Below, piece by piece: positions 1 through 13,500 of a stretch of DNA of 64,000 bases. The stretch is from Bugulina stolonifera (Eukaryota > Bryozoa > Gymnolaemata > Cheilostomatida > Bugulidae). The notes under the pieces are model-generated. The model made no database searches. It worked only from the letters and a program-made list of their open reading frames with translations, and was not told where the DNA came from. The stretch lies in the NCBI GenBank assembly GCA_935421135.1, contig OW285191.1:10405700-10469699 (forward strand), written 5' to 3'. Each line of letters opens with the position of its first letter. Within the stretch, counting starts at the first letter, position 1. The position numbers and the translations under genes were made by a program.

Positions 1-1401
1 CAATGAAGCTCGACACTAAAATTATTTTATTTTTTGTCACTTACATGACGTATAAACACTTGAATCTAAATTGATAGAAAATATAGTGACTGTAGTTTGT
101 TTTTTAATTTTCTATCCTCCACATTTTAGTTTTTAATAACTTTGCAAATTTTCAGTTGATGTTGTTGGCAGAACATACTTCCATAACATTTACATTGAAA
201 GTATGGTAGAACTCTTCATGTTAGAGGAATGTATATATTACATGTATGTTGCAGCAGCACTAAAACAGCAAGTAAAAGAATACATTAATTATATATATTG
301 TACTATATTATATTTTATTAATAATAATAAGAATGACACATGCAATACTATTTAGAATTAGTTTCAAATCTCAACTAAATTGTTAAAAAATAATCTTCAT
401 ACTATTTTATAACAAGTGGTTTTGTTATAATTTCAGGTACCAGATACACAGCAAATGTGTATATTTATGTGTAAAATGTGATGGCAATAGAGTATAATAC
501 TCATAGTAATTAGTATTGTAATTAATAATGTAATTTGTAAAGCAATTCTGCATTTATAGCACCAAAACGGTGCTGCAAATAGAGCTAATGGCACTACACA
601 CTAACAACTAAGTTGCCATTGGTCAAATATACAGAATATGTTTAACTACTAGAATATTTATAAAAATTTACAAGCCTGGTAGATATTGTAAAATTAAATT
701 AATGTTATATTAATATTTTGTGAGCAACATGAAATATATGATTAGCCGCCAATGAGAGATACAATTGATATTACCAAGCATACATGAAATGGAAAGATGG
801 TGCTCCATTGGCCACAATGATATCCATATTCTCATATCATCAGCTTAGGGTCGATGTTACAGGGTCAAGGTTAGCTGCTGACAGGATACAATGGATATGA
901 TCATGGCTCAGGGGGTTAAAGGGTCTGTCTGTATCGTGTATAAAGTTCATGGTATATCTACATCACTAGTTACTGTGTGGTTATGTACCTTCTCATGGCT
1001 GCTGTTTCAACAGTTTAGCTGCAAGTTGCTTAAAGGATGATTTAGTCTTCCTCTTGTCTGAAGTAAACGATAATAATACATCATGTGTAACCTTAGTCAG
1101 TTGTGCTGCACGCATGATAGGTAGTAGTTGGTTAAATCAACCACATGAATAAAGCTATCATGTCATGCAGATACCGCTCCAATTACCAATTTTTGTGAAC
1201 AGAAACCATGAACTTTCAGTAGGCCTGTAGCCTTTTAAACAGAGGACAGAGCGAGACCGTCTTTCAAGTCCCAGTAGCTGTCTGCGGTTCTCCAAGAAAT
1301 TGTGAGACCAAATGGTTGTAAGATTTATGATTTAAATTAAATTAAAAAAGTGATGCAATGATAGAACAACCTACTTATTAATGAGGGGGACTTTTGTTGC
1401 A
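1..1401. other. 3' flank of the AHNAK-like gene
   Basis: This is AT-rich sequence with no convincing coding frame. It should contain the 3' UTR. Minus-strand AATAAA signals occur at 314-319 and 26-31, both far from the stop, so the poly(A) site is not resolved. No mobile element is recognised. Confidence 0.5.
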
Positions 1402-1514
1402 TTAGAAGAATCCGGATTTTTCATTATTTGAAAAAGAGCCCTGGATCCCGATTTCCTCCTCGCCCTGGATGGCTCCGCTGATGCCTCCGAGAGAAATGCC
1501 GAGTCCGGCGTTAC
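1402..1514 (-). CDS. AHNAK-like gene, coding exon 45 (C-terminus, stop)
   Basis: This 113-nt terminal coding exon encodes NAGLGISLGGISGAIQGEEE and onward to KSGFF, then TAA at 1402-1404. The Gly/Ile/Leu wording (GLGISLGGISG) echoes the SGGISGGIGLGG linker of the array. Acceptor TTCTATAG. Confidence 0.75.
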
Positions 1515-4500
1515 CTATAGAACACAGTAGTTGTAAAATTCTTGAATGTATGCAAACAAACAAACCAATTGATTGAAACGCGTCATTGGGCTAGAAAGTG
1601 TTCACACAGCTTAGAGTAAGGGCAAAGAAGACTAATTGTATTGTCATCCAAAACACCCCATGCTCGGTGCAACCAGAAGATAGTAGGAAGAGTGAGTATA
1701 ATAGATGGGTAGATGCAATCAGCAAACTCAACCACTGTGACCAGCATTGTGTAAAAGGTGTGTGGTATCCGAGCTATGATCTACATGTCTGTAACAGCAT
1801 ATTACCATGCTTCTAATTTATAAAATATATCATAATATTACTATTATATTAGATTTTATTTTGAGCAGGTGGGTAAATATTTAAAGTGCACAAGTGATGG
1901 AAGAATGTTGTCTTCTGAACTACATACTCCTGTAAAACAATATATCAATACAACTTAGTTGTGGACAGACAATTCCAGGACACTATGACAGTAGACAGTA
2001 ACAAAATCATACATAGAACAAGATTAAAGATGCACAGTTAGACAGGTCATAATAAAGGCCAGTACAATATACTGGGGTATTATTGCCACAGTATGAAAAC
2101 AGTATAACATAGTTTACATAACATAGTTTACATTGGTTCCCCCAGATGGCTGCTGCTAGTTGAAGCATAAAGGCATTCTGGGATAGGGAAAGGGGTGAAC
2201 ATGGGGACAAATTATCCGACCTTGTGGTTGATATTAGTAGAAGTTACAGTTATTTGATTCATGTAAATAGAGAGCTTATTGAGCTGTGAGAGCACTACAA
2301 AACTACATGTACATTGTCATGGTTTATCAAACACATTCTGAATGTGCGACAACTCCAAAGCACCACCAATATAAAAAATTGATAATTATCACATGACGTG
2401 CGTGTCACATGACTATTAATATGAGATAAAACAAGCATAATACTCATGTATGGAGTTGTCACACATTGACAGCGTGTAATGAAGGACAGATAGAGAGTAA
2501 GAAATGAAACCAAATAATTAGTCAAACATATTTAATGATTATCAAATCACCTTGAGTCGCTTGTGAATCCTAGAGAAAGAAATGAACATAAGGGTGTCAG
2601 AAGAAAGTTTGATCCAATGCAGTGCTCATTATAATAAGCTATCTAGTCCAATAATCACCATGACAATTATCACTAATCATATCTACTTAGCAAAATATAA
2701 TGGCTGACAAATGAAAATCAGCTTAGCCATTGGTGAAGCAGCGTTAATGTTCGCATACAACAACATGATATGCGAAAACGCTTGAACAAACAAGTGCCAG
2801 GCAAAAAGCAGTTAAACAAGACAAATGTTTTATTACAAACAGAGTTAAAATTGCAGTAAATTACATACTAGATTTTTATTTGGAGTTGTTGTACATGGAA
2901 TAATTCTCAAACTTTTGCAAAAATGTGCGCAGAGGCAAAATAGAATAAAAAAACCATTTAGAATTTCGATGGTAAGGCTTTTGGTGTGTGTATTGATGAC
3001 ATATTTACATGTATATGTATATTGATATATTAGACGCAGTCACAACTGCTACTCCAAGAAGAAATGGGTAGGCCTATGTTAGTTCTAGGCTGTGGTGGGT
3101 TAATTGTCATTGCTGCTTAATCTACAAGCTAAGCTACATATATATCATCTACTGAAACTGCAAGAAGTACAAGCAGTTTTTACAGCCACCTCACGGTAAT
3201 TCTTGAAGGATGAATTAGACATGTAAAACTTACCAAATCTGCTTCAACTTGAGGTGGGGCAGATTCCAGCTCAGCTGACGCTGAGACACTAATAGTAGGC
3301 TCGTCAAAGTCAGCTTCAACTTGAGGTGGGGCAGACTCCAGCTCAGCTGATGCTGAGACACTAATAGTAGGCTCGTCAAAGTTAGCATCAGCATCGAGAG
3401 ATGCCAAGTCCTTCAAATCCGCGGCCACATCTGCTAGAGCGGCGGAGAATTGTGCTCTGCGGGCTGAAGGAAAAAGGTTTCAGATATACATAGATGACAA
3501 CGTGCATATGCAATTTATTTCACAACCATATATTAGGTAAGCATGGTGAAGGTACAAATGCATGTCTCAATGAATAAGACAATGTGATACATCAAACTAA
3601 AGGCCTAGACAGGTCAAGTCGGTTAGGCAGGCGATTTTTTAAAGTTGAACTCTGTGTGATTTAGCTTCAAGGTAAAATTAAAAATCTATACTATTCTAAG
3701 GCTGTGTATGCAATGTAAGCATAATACTTAAAAGGACAAGCTAAATTGTGAAAGGAAACTTGCCGCTCCTCTCAGATGTGTAATGGACACAATGTAACAT
3801 ATGATATAACATTGCATTTAGCTGAAATACCGTGGTAAACTACAACCACGATAAGATAAAACAACACATGGGGTAAAATGTACTTGTAGTACAGAACTGT
3901 AGTTGGCTGTACCAGTATATTACATCTAAAAGTATCGCTGTTCATGCAGAAATAATAAATAATGGCAATACTACTATTTGCCAGCATCAAGATGGGATAG
4001 GTAGAGGTTAAACACAGTAAGGGTGATACAAATTGGTTTTACAAATTCTAAGGTTATATATTGTATTCCCTAAATTTGTGAGCAAATGGAGCACTTACAA
4101 TATAACAGCCTAAGTTAGAGAACAAACTATAATGGATCTATAAAACACTCCAGCTAGCAGCGGCGACAAATACAGCTACAAAAACTAAATATTCAGTTAA
4201 TCATAATTAGTAGAGAGAGCAACAGAGAGAAAGACAATGTTGTGACTTGTTAAACACAGTTAGAGCGGCTACAGAACTAAATAAGTAAGCATTAGAAAGT
4301 AGACACTTGAAGCGACAAAGCAGCTTGGTAACCATTACAGCAAGACAACGAACCTTCCACCTCGGGACCTAAATGTGTTTTATTATGTGTAATTGGTTCC
4401 ATATCACTGAACTCGTCGTCTTCGTCCGTCCAGTTGGATAGCGTTTGTAATTCCAACAAATCGGAAACATTTGAGGCTAGCCTGTCTTGGAAACTTGGGA

Positions 4501-7500
4501 TTTTATTTTCAGGGACTGAAAAATGATCAACCATCACCGGTTTACAGGCGGACATGAACAACATAATTATTAACTAGAAGATGAACGTATTATTCCTAGT
4601 GGGTAGACAAAGGGTCATAGGTAATACGACAGGTATAACAGAAAAAGAAGTCGGTTACTATTCTTACAACTACAGTGCCAACAATTAAAATTTGAAGCTA
4701 TCTACTTTTTTGTTTTAGGAATAGTTTGAATATTGTACTTAGAAAAAGGTATTGTGACACCATAAAAATCGGTGAGCTTTCTATGACATAAGCTGAACAA
4801 TCCAAAGATGGTGATTTTAAAAGCTCTATGCAGCTTAATAAATCTCTATAATTGACAGGAAAACTCGACCAATCACAGCTGTTAACCATTTTTTACTCTT
4901 CCAAGACTTTGAAGATGATCCTATAAGCCCTTGCAGCTGAGAAGAATGCCAACAAAGAGAATAGTGCTAAACAAAAACATTCATATTACTACAGCAACCT
5001 AAATGCCTCATGGGATATGGGGGAGCTGTAGGCAATTCTATCAACACTGACCATACTAAGGTTATACTATCTCACCAGAAACAGATACGTAACAGTACTC
5101 ATTGGATCTATAAGCACCATAGAGAAACAACATTTGGAAGATTGTTACTACACAAGTGAAGAAGACATCGTGCAATTACCTTCAGGATCAGCTGCAGCTG
5201 TAGCAGTGCCTTCAACAGATGGTATTGATACTTCTGCTGCTGCATCCACGTCTATCCCAGGTGTGCTTGTTGGTAATCTGCAACACGAGTAGAATTATGC
5301 TGCCCCAAATTCATGTAGATTCTTGTTGTCACAAGTAATTAATTAATTACTCATGTTTTAACCTTGGACAAACACAGAATGGCGCACTATTATGGCCTGG
5401 AGTCTGTGAAGGACCTTCGCATGGAAAATTAGCAATTCTCGTAGGCTGTGCCGATGTCTGCAATGGTATGGCCACAAACAGCTTGCAGTGGGTGTTAACA
5501 ATTGAACATAAAAATAAGTGCACTTACTCTGGTTCATCAGGTAAATCAGTTAGGGCAGACAAATCCGCATCTACACCTGCAGATAGATTAGTTGGAATGG
5601 ATACATCTGGTGCCGTTAAATCCAGAGTTGCAGCAGGTGTATCTATGCTAGGGTCAGATATATCTAATGAAGGTGCACTGATATCACCTGCAGGTACTTG
5701 AGTGTCTATGTGAGGACTAGGAGTAGTATCTAGATCAGCTTCCACATCAACAGATGGAAGTGATACACTAGGAATGTTTATTGATGTGTCATGTTCAGGT
5801 TCATCTTTATCGGATTTACTTAAGAAGCTAGGAAGTTCAAAACCTGTAAGAATAAGATCATTGAGCACCAGCATTAAAAATTGAATACAGTGTAGCAAGA
5901 ATATTTCGATTGCCAAGCTCGAAGGATGGCAAAGCAAACACTTATCTGAATTATAAGTTATAAAGATGAAAAAAGAAATTAATCCACAAATTAAATTGAC
6001 CATCGTTTGTTTAAAACCTACTTTATTGAGCAAAAGGCAATATATTTCTACCTTTTATAAATTACAAACATAATTGAACAGTGGCTGAGATATTTGGTTA
6101 TGATTTCTATTATACGGTGCAAAGTATAATGCAAGAGACGCCTTAACCACTGAAATGGCAAGAAATGATAAGTAATAAAAATGATCAGCTACAAAGAATT
6201 CATAAGAGGGAGTGAGGGAAGACATGTTAAGCTAGCCCTCGGCTAGGGTTTAACAATACATTACATCAATCAGCCTATTTGAAAAGGTTTGAAGAAAGAT
6301 AGCATGTAAATTTACCAAATAGTCCTCTCTTCTTCTTCTTCTTCTTCTTCTTTTTATCTTTCTTCTCTTTGTGTTCGTCATCTGAAGATGAACTACTACT
6401 AGATGATGAGCTACTACTTGAAGATGAACTACTACTACTCGAAGATGACCCAGATCTTGATCTACTGCCGGCTCCAAATGTGGGCAACTTTACACCAAAC
6501 CTGTCAAACAAGTTGACTCTATGTACTCTAATACATGAGAGAGACCACACACTTACCGCAAGACTAATGAAATTATTTAGAGACAGTTTGAAACCTTACC
6601 CGCCACTTGGTAGATCAACATCTGCTGACGGGGCTTTAACATCGACTGAAGGGTCAACATCTACTGACGGAAGATCCACATCACCTCCCAGACCTATTCC
6701 ACCAGAAATCCCTCCACTTGGTAGATCAATATCTGCTGACGGTGCTTTAACATCGACTGAAGGATCAACATCAACTGATGAAAGATCTACATCGCCTCCA
6801 AACCCTATTCCACCAGAGATACCTCCACTTGGTAGATCAAAATCTGCTGACGGTGCTTTAACATCGACTGAAGGGTCAACATCTATTGATGGAAGATCTA
6901 CATCACCACCAAGTCCTATTCCACCAGAAATACTTCCACTTGGTAGATCAATATCTGCTGACGGTGCTTTAATATCGACTGAAGGGTCAGCATCTACTGA
7001 TGGAAGATCTACATCACCACCAAGTCCTATACCACCAGAGAGACCCCCACTTGGCAGATCAATATCTGGCTTCCCTATATCGACGTTTGGTCCTTTCACA
7101 TCTACATCGGCCTTAGGTACTTTAACTTCTGGCTTATCTTTGCCTCCGAACTTGGGAAGCTTGATACCTGTAATAAGTTTAAAGAATGCCGGGTGAATTT
7201 AAGAATGAAACTCTTCGAAAATAAAGGAAATTGATTGGGCTTGTTTATATAGTAACAGTTCGGACAAACTTACCAAATCCACCTTTCTTCTTTTTCTTAT
7301 CTTTCTTTTCATCATCACTAGAACTTGAAGAAGAAGAACTACTACCACTTCTGGATCGGGATCCCAACTTCAGCCCTCCACCAAATCTGGAAAAGAGCAG
7401 TCCCCACATGATTAATTTTAATATATCCAAAGCGAATTATTCAAAAAAGCAATGCCTTCATGCACATGAAACACTAATAAATAACTTCTAAACTAATAAC

Positions 7501-10500
7501 TTCAAAAGGCACAAATTATAACCAAAATATTTTCTAGCATAAGTTGGCATCAATATGGCAACGATGTTAGAGCTTACCCAACGCTTGGTAGGTCAATATC
7601 TGCAGATGGTGCCTTGATATCGACTGAAGGGTCTGCATCCGCTCCAAGTCCTATTCCACCAGAAATACCTCCACTTGGTAGATCAATATCTGCGGACGGT
7701 GCTTTAACATCAACCGAAGGGTCCACATCTATGGATGGAAGATCTACATCGCCTCCAAGTCCTATTCCACCAGAAAGACCTCCACTTGGTAGATCAATAT
7801 CTGCTGATGGTGCTTTAACATCGACTGAAGGGTCAACATCTACGGATGGAAGATCTAAATCGCCTCCAAGTCCTATTCCACCAGAAAGACCTCCACTTGG
7901 CAGATCAATATCTGCGGACGGTGCTTTAACATCAACCGAAGGGTCCACATCTACGGATGGAAGATCTACATCGCCTCCAAGTCCTATTCCACCAGAAAGA
8001 CCTCCACTTGGTAGATCAATATCTGCTGATGGTGCTTTAACATCAACCGAAGGGTCCACATCTACGGATGGAAGATCTACATCGCCTCCAAGTCCTATTC
8101 CACCAGAAAGACCTGCACTTGGTAGATCAATATCTGCTGATGGTGCTTTAACATCGACTGAAGGGTCAACATCTACCGATGGAAGATCTACATCACCACC
8201 AAGTCCTATTCCACCAGAAATACCTCCACTTGGTAGATCGATGTCTGCTGACGGTGCTTTAACATCGACTGAAGGGTCAACATCTACTGATGGAAGATCT
8301 ACATCACCCCCGAGTCCTATACCACCAGAAAGACCCCCACTTGGCAGATCAATATCTGGCTTCCCTATATCGACATTTGGTCCTTTCACATCAACATCGG
8401 CCTTAGGTACCTTAACTTCTGGCTTATCTTTGCCACCAAACTTGGGAAACTTGATACCTGTAATAAGTTGAGAGTGCCGCATGAAAGTAAGAGTGAAATT
8501 GTTTGGAAATAAAGGAAATTGATTGGGCTTGTTTATATAGTAACAGTTCGGACAAACTTACCAAATCCACCTTTCTTCTTTCTCTTATCTTTCTTTTCAT
8601 CATCACTAGAACTTGAAGAAGAAGAACTACTACCACTTCTGGATCGGGATCCCAACTTCAGCCCTCCACCAAAACTGGAAAAGAGCAGTTCCCACATGAT
8701 TAATTTTGATCTATTCAAAACGAATTATTCAAAAAAGCAATGCCTTCACGCACATGAAACACTACAATCATGATTTGTAATAAATAACTTCTAAGCTAAT
8801 AACTTCAAAAGGCACAAAATAATAACCAAAAGTTTTTTGGCATCAATATGGCAATGGTGTTGAGGCTTACCCAACGCTCGGTAGGTCAATATCTGCTGAT
8901 GGTGCTTTGATGTCAACTGAAGCGTCAACATCTACTGATGGAAGATCCACATCACCTCCAAGTCCTATTCCACCAGAAATACCTCCGCTTGGTAGATCAA
9001 TACCTGCTGATGGTGCTTTAACATCAACCGAAGGGTCAACATCTACTGATGGAAGATCTACATCACCTCCAAGTCCTATTCCACCAGAAATACCTCCACT
9101 TGGTAGATCAATATCTGCTGATGGCGCTTTAACATCAACTGAAGGGTCAACATCTACTGATGGAAGATCTACATCACCTCCAAGTCCTATTCCACCAGAA
9201 ATACCTCCACTTGGTAGATCAATATCTGCTGATGGCGCTTTAACATCAACTGAAGGGTCAACATCTACTGATGGAAGATCTACATCACCTCCAAGTCCTA
9301 TTCCACCAGAAAGACCTGCACTTGGGAGATCAATATCTGGCTTCCCGATATCCACATTTGGTCCTTTCACATCTACATCGGCCTTAGGTACCTTAACTTC
9401 TGGCTTATCTTTGCCACCAAACTTGGGAAGCTTGATACCTGTAATAAGTTGAGAGTGCCGCATGAAAGTAAGAATGAAATTGTTTGGAAATAAAGAAAAT
9501 TGATTGAGCTTGTTCATATACAACGTAGTGACAGTCAGGACACAACTTACCAAATCCACCTTTCTTCTTCTTATCTTTCTTTTCATCATCACTAGAACTT
9601 GAAGATGAAGAGCTACTAGAAGAACTACTACCACTTCTGGATCGGGATCCCAACTTCAATCCTCCACCAAGACTGGAAAAGAGCAGTTCCCACATGATTA
9701 ATTTCGATATATTGATGAGAGCTGCTGAGAGCTCAAAACCCAAGTGAATTATTGAAACAAGCAATGCTTTCACACACGGGAAAAACTAATAAAGAACTTC
9801 TATACTAAACACTTCAAAAGGCGCAGATCATAACCAAAAATATTTTCTAACCTAACTTGTTATCAATATGGCAAAGGTGCCAGAACTCACCCAACGCTTG
9901 GTAGATCAATATCTGCTGACGGTGCTTTAACATCAACTGAAGGATCAACATCTACTGACGGAAGATCCACATCACCTCCCAGTCCTATTCCACCAGAAAT
10001 CCCTCCACCTGGTAAATCAATATCTGCTGATGGTGCTTTAACATCAACTGAAGGGTCAACATCTATGGATGGAACACCGACATTACCTCCAAGTCCCAAT
10101 CCACCAGAAATACCTCCACTTGGTAGATCAATATCTGCTGATGGTGCTTTAACATCAATTGAAGGGTCAACATCTACAGATGGAAGATCTACATCGCCTC
10201 CAAGTCCTATTCCACCAGAAATACCTCCACTTGGTAGATCAATATCTGCTGACGGTGCCTTAACATTAGCTGAAGGGTCAACATCTACTGATGGAAGATC
10301 TAAATCACCTCCAAGTGCTATTCCACCAGAAATACTTCCACTTGGCAGATCAATATCTGGCTTCCCGATATCAACATTTGGTCCTTTCACATCAACATCG
10401 GCCTTAGGTACCTTAACCTTTGTCTTACCTTTGCCACCGAACTTGGGAAGCTTAATACCTGTAAAAAGTTAGCAGAATTCCACGTGAATTTAAGAACAAA

Positions 10501-13500
10501 ACTGTTTGGAATCACCAAAAATTGATTGGGCCTGTTTTTATAGTAACAGTCACGACAAACTTACCAAATCCACCTTTCTTCTTTTTCTTATCTTTCTTTT
10601 CATCATCACTAGAACTTGAGGATGAAGAGCTACTAGAAGAACTGCTACCACTTCTGGATCGGGATCCCAACTTCAGCCCTCCACCAAGACTGGAATAGAA
10701 CGGTTCCAACATGATTAATTTTGATATATTTATCGTGCTGATGAGAGATCAAAACTCAAAAGTGAATTATTCGAATAAGCAATGCCTTCACGCACAGGAA
10801 ACACTAATAAAGAACTTCTAAACTAAACACTTCAAAAGGCACAAATTATAACCAAAATATTTTCTAGCATAAGTTGGCATCAATATGGCAACGATGTTAG
10901 AGCTTACCCAACGCTTGGTAGGTCAATATCTGCAGATGGTGCCTTGATATCGACTGAAGGGTCTGCATCCGCTCCAAGTCCTATTCCACCAGAAATACCT
11001 CCACTTGGTAGATCAATATCTGATGATGGTGCTTTAACATCAATTGAAGGGTCAACATCTACTGACGGAAGATCCACATCACCTCCCAGTCCTATCCCAC
11101 CAGAAATACCTCCACTTGGTAGATCAATATTTGCTGATGGTGCTTTAACATCGACTGAAGGGTCAACATCTACTGATGGAAGATCTACATCACCTCCGAG
11201 TCCTACTCCACCAGAAATACTTCCACTTGGTAGATCAATATCTGGCTTCGCGATATCAACATTTGGTCCTTTCACATCAACATCGGCCTTAGGTACCTTA
11301 ACCTTTGTCTTACCTTTGCCACCAAACTTGGGAAGCTTGATACCTGTAATAAGTTAAAAGAGTGCCGCGTGAATTTGAGAATAAAACTGTCCACAAATAA
11401 AGAGGCTTGATTGGGTCTGTTAATATAGTAGGCTAACAGTCTGGGCTAGCTTACCAAATCCACCTTTCTTCTTTTTCTTATCTTTCTTTTCATCATCACT
11501 AGAACTTGAAGATGAAGAGCTACTAGAAGAACTACTACCACTTCTGGATCGGGATCCCAACTTCAATCCTCCACCAATACTGCAATAATTACACGGAAAT
11601 GTAATTTATTTAGGCAATGGAATCCTAATTATAGCAAAGAGGTTATAAATGCTCTCGAGTGGAAGGCCAGCTGACAGGAAATAATCTTTTACAAAGTAAA
11701 TATTAATAGTGTTTAGAACGCACCCACTACTTGGTAGATCAATATCAGCTGACGGTGCTTTAACATCAACTGAAGGATCAACATCTACTGACGGAAGATC
11801 CACATCACCTCCCAGTCCTATTCCACCAGAAATCCCTCCACTTGGCAGATCAATATCTGCTGACGGGGCTTTAACATCGACTGAAGGATCAACATCTACT
11901 GACGGAAGATCTACATCACCTCCCAGTCCTATTCCACCAGAAATACCTCCACTTGGTAGATCAATATCTGCTGATGGTGCTTTAACATCAGCTGATGGAA
12001 TATCTACCTCGCCACCAACTCCAGCTGAAAGACCTCCACTGGGCAAATCGGTATCAATACTCACATCTGGTGCCTTTACATCCAAATCAGCTTTAGGGGC
12101 TTTGACCTTTGTTTTTCCTTTGCCTCCAATCTTAGGCAGCTTGAACCCTATTGAAATTCGCCATTTAACAATTGAATACTCCCACTAAATTATGCAAAGA
12201 AGAATTATTAGATTATTACACCAAACAAAAAATGTGGGTATAGTTTCTGGCAGTGTTTGAAATCAGATATATTGCCTGATGACATCAAAAACTGAAAAAA
12301 CCAAATTCTGTCATGCATATGTACATACATATATATTCATGGACGAATCTATGCCCCTGATATGCCAGCAAGACTATATTCCACATAGGCTTTTCTCTCA
12401 ATATCATTGGTTACAATGCAATGGTTGGGTAAAAAAACGGGAGAATCTCAAATTTCAATCCGTACCGAAGGAAAACAAAGAGAAATTACGCTGTATATCT
12501 AGATACACATTGACCAATATTCATAGCATCAAAACAACATACATTGTAGATGTATATGTGAGCATATGTGATTTAAAAACGTTCAAGGTGTCATTCAAAT
12601 CTAACACCAGTCTATGATAGTCATTTATCCAACACTACTACACAATGAGCATAATACTAATCCACCATTATGACTCAGTAAACAAAATGGCTTTTTGAAA
12701 CACTTTAGTTATGCTGTTTCAACACTGCATATCCACACGATTTATGAGTACAGTCATTTAAAGTCAAACGGCATGAGTAATCTATTACATGCACATTGAG
12801 ACTAAATCAATACGATGCAGTCATAAGCAGGCCAAGAAGCAGAAATCCAAGGTAATGATTGATAACTCACCAAAACCACTCTTTCTCTTTTTCTTCTTCT
12901 TGTCCGTCTTCTCATCATCACTAGAGCTTGAGGACGAGCTGCTGGATGAACTGCTGCCACTTCTGGATCGCGATCTTAGCTTCAATCCTCCACTGATCCT
13001 ATGAATACAACAGAAAATAGTGGGGCAAGCAAAATTTATATTATGTAGTAGGAGCTTACAGTACCATTCATTACTTTAAACTTGAACTTCCATGATACAC
13101 AGACACAGTTACAACACGGAGTATATACAATAGCGACATTTACCACTATTATAAACAAGACTTCTTAAATTAAATTGTGAGACAGACATACCAACATAAA
13201 CTGGACAATAACACTTACCCTCCGCCAGGTAGATCAATCCCACCTTTTCCACCTGATATGTCTGCAGCCACTCCAATAGGCTTGATTGGTGATCCATCAA
13301 CACCTGTTAATTCAAATGGCAGGATGTTAGTAGCTGGTTAGCCATAAGCAGCATGACTGTACATGGCCAGCAGCAGTAGGTAGCGTTTGGCATGTATCCA
13401 TTAAATAGTTGTACATGTATATTGACATACCATGATCATACATACTTAAATTAGTTATTACATAATTACACATGTATATTAGTCTAAATCACATAAACAT

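Noticed and set aside
4698..4889. 63-codon minus-strand frame (MVNSCDWSSF...)
   Set aside because: It has no repeat-type composition, no fitting splice phases and no similarity I recognise; chance in AT-rich intron.
5844..6033. N-terminal extension upstream of exon 41 starting with Met at 6033
   Set aside because: The extension crosses a good acceptor (TCTTACAG) into AT-rich intron. The coding part begins at 5843.
6549..6556. Strong donor-like CTTAC (GTAAGTGTG on the minus strand) inside intron 39
   Set aside because: Using it would lengthen exon 39 through a sequence that does not resemble the repeat and would break the phase with exon 40. Treated as cryptic.
7614..8471. 285-codon + strand frame rich in Ser, Pro and Gly
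   Set aside because: It is the antisense of cassette exon 37. The same shadow recurs opposite each repeat exon.
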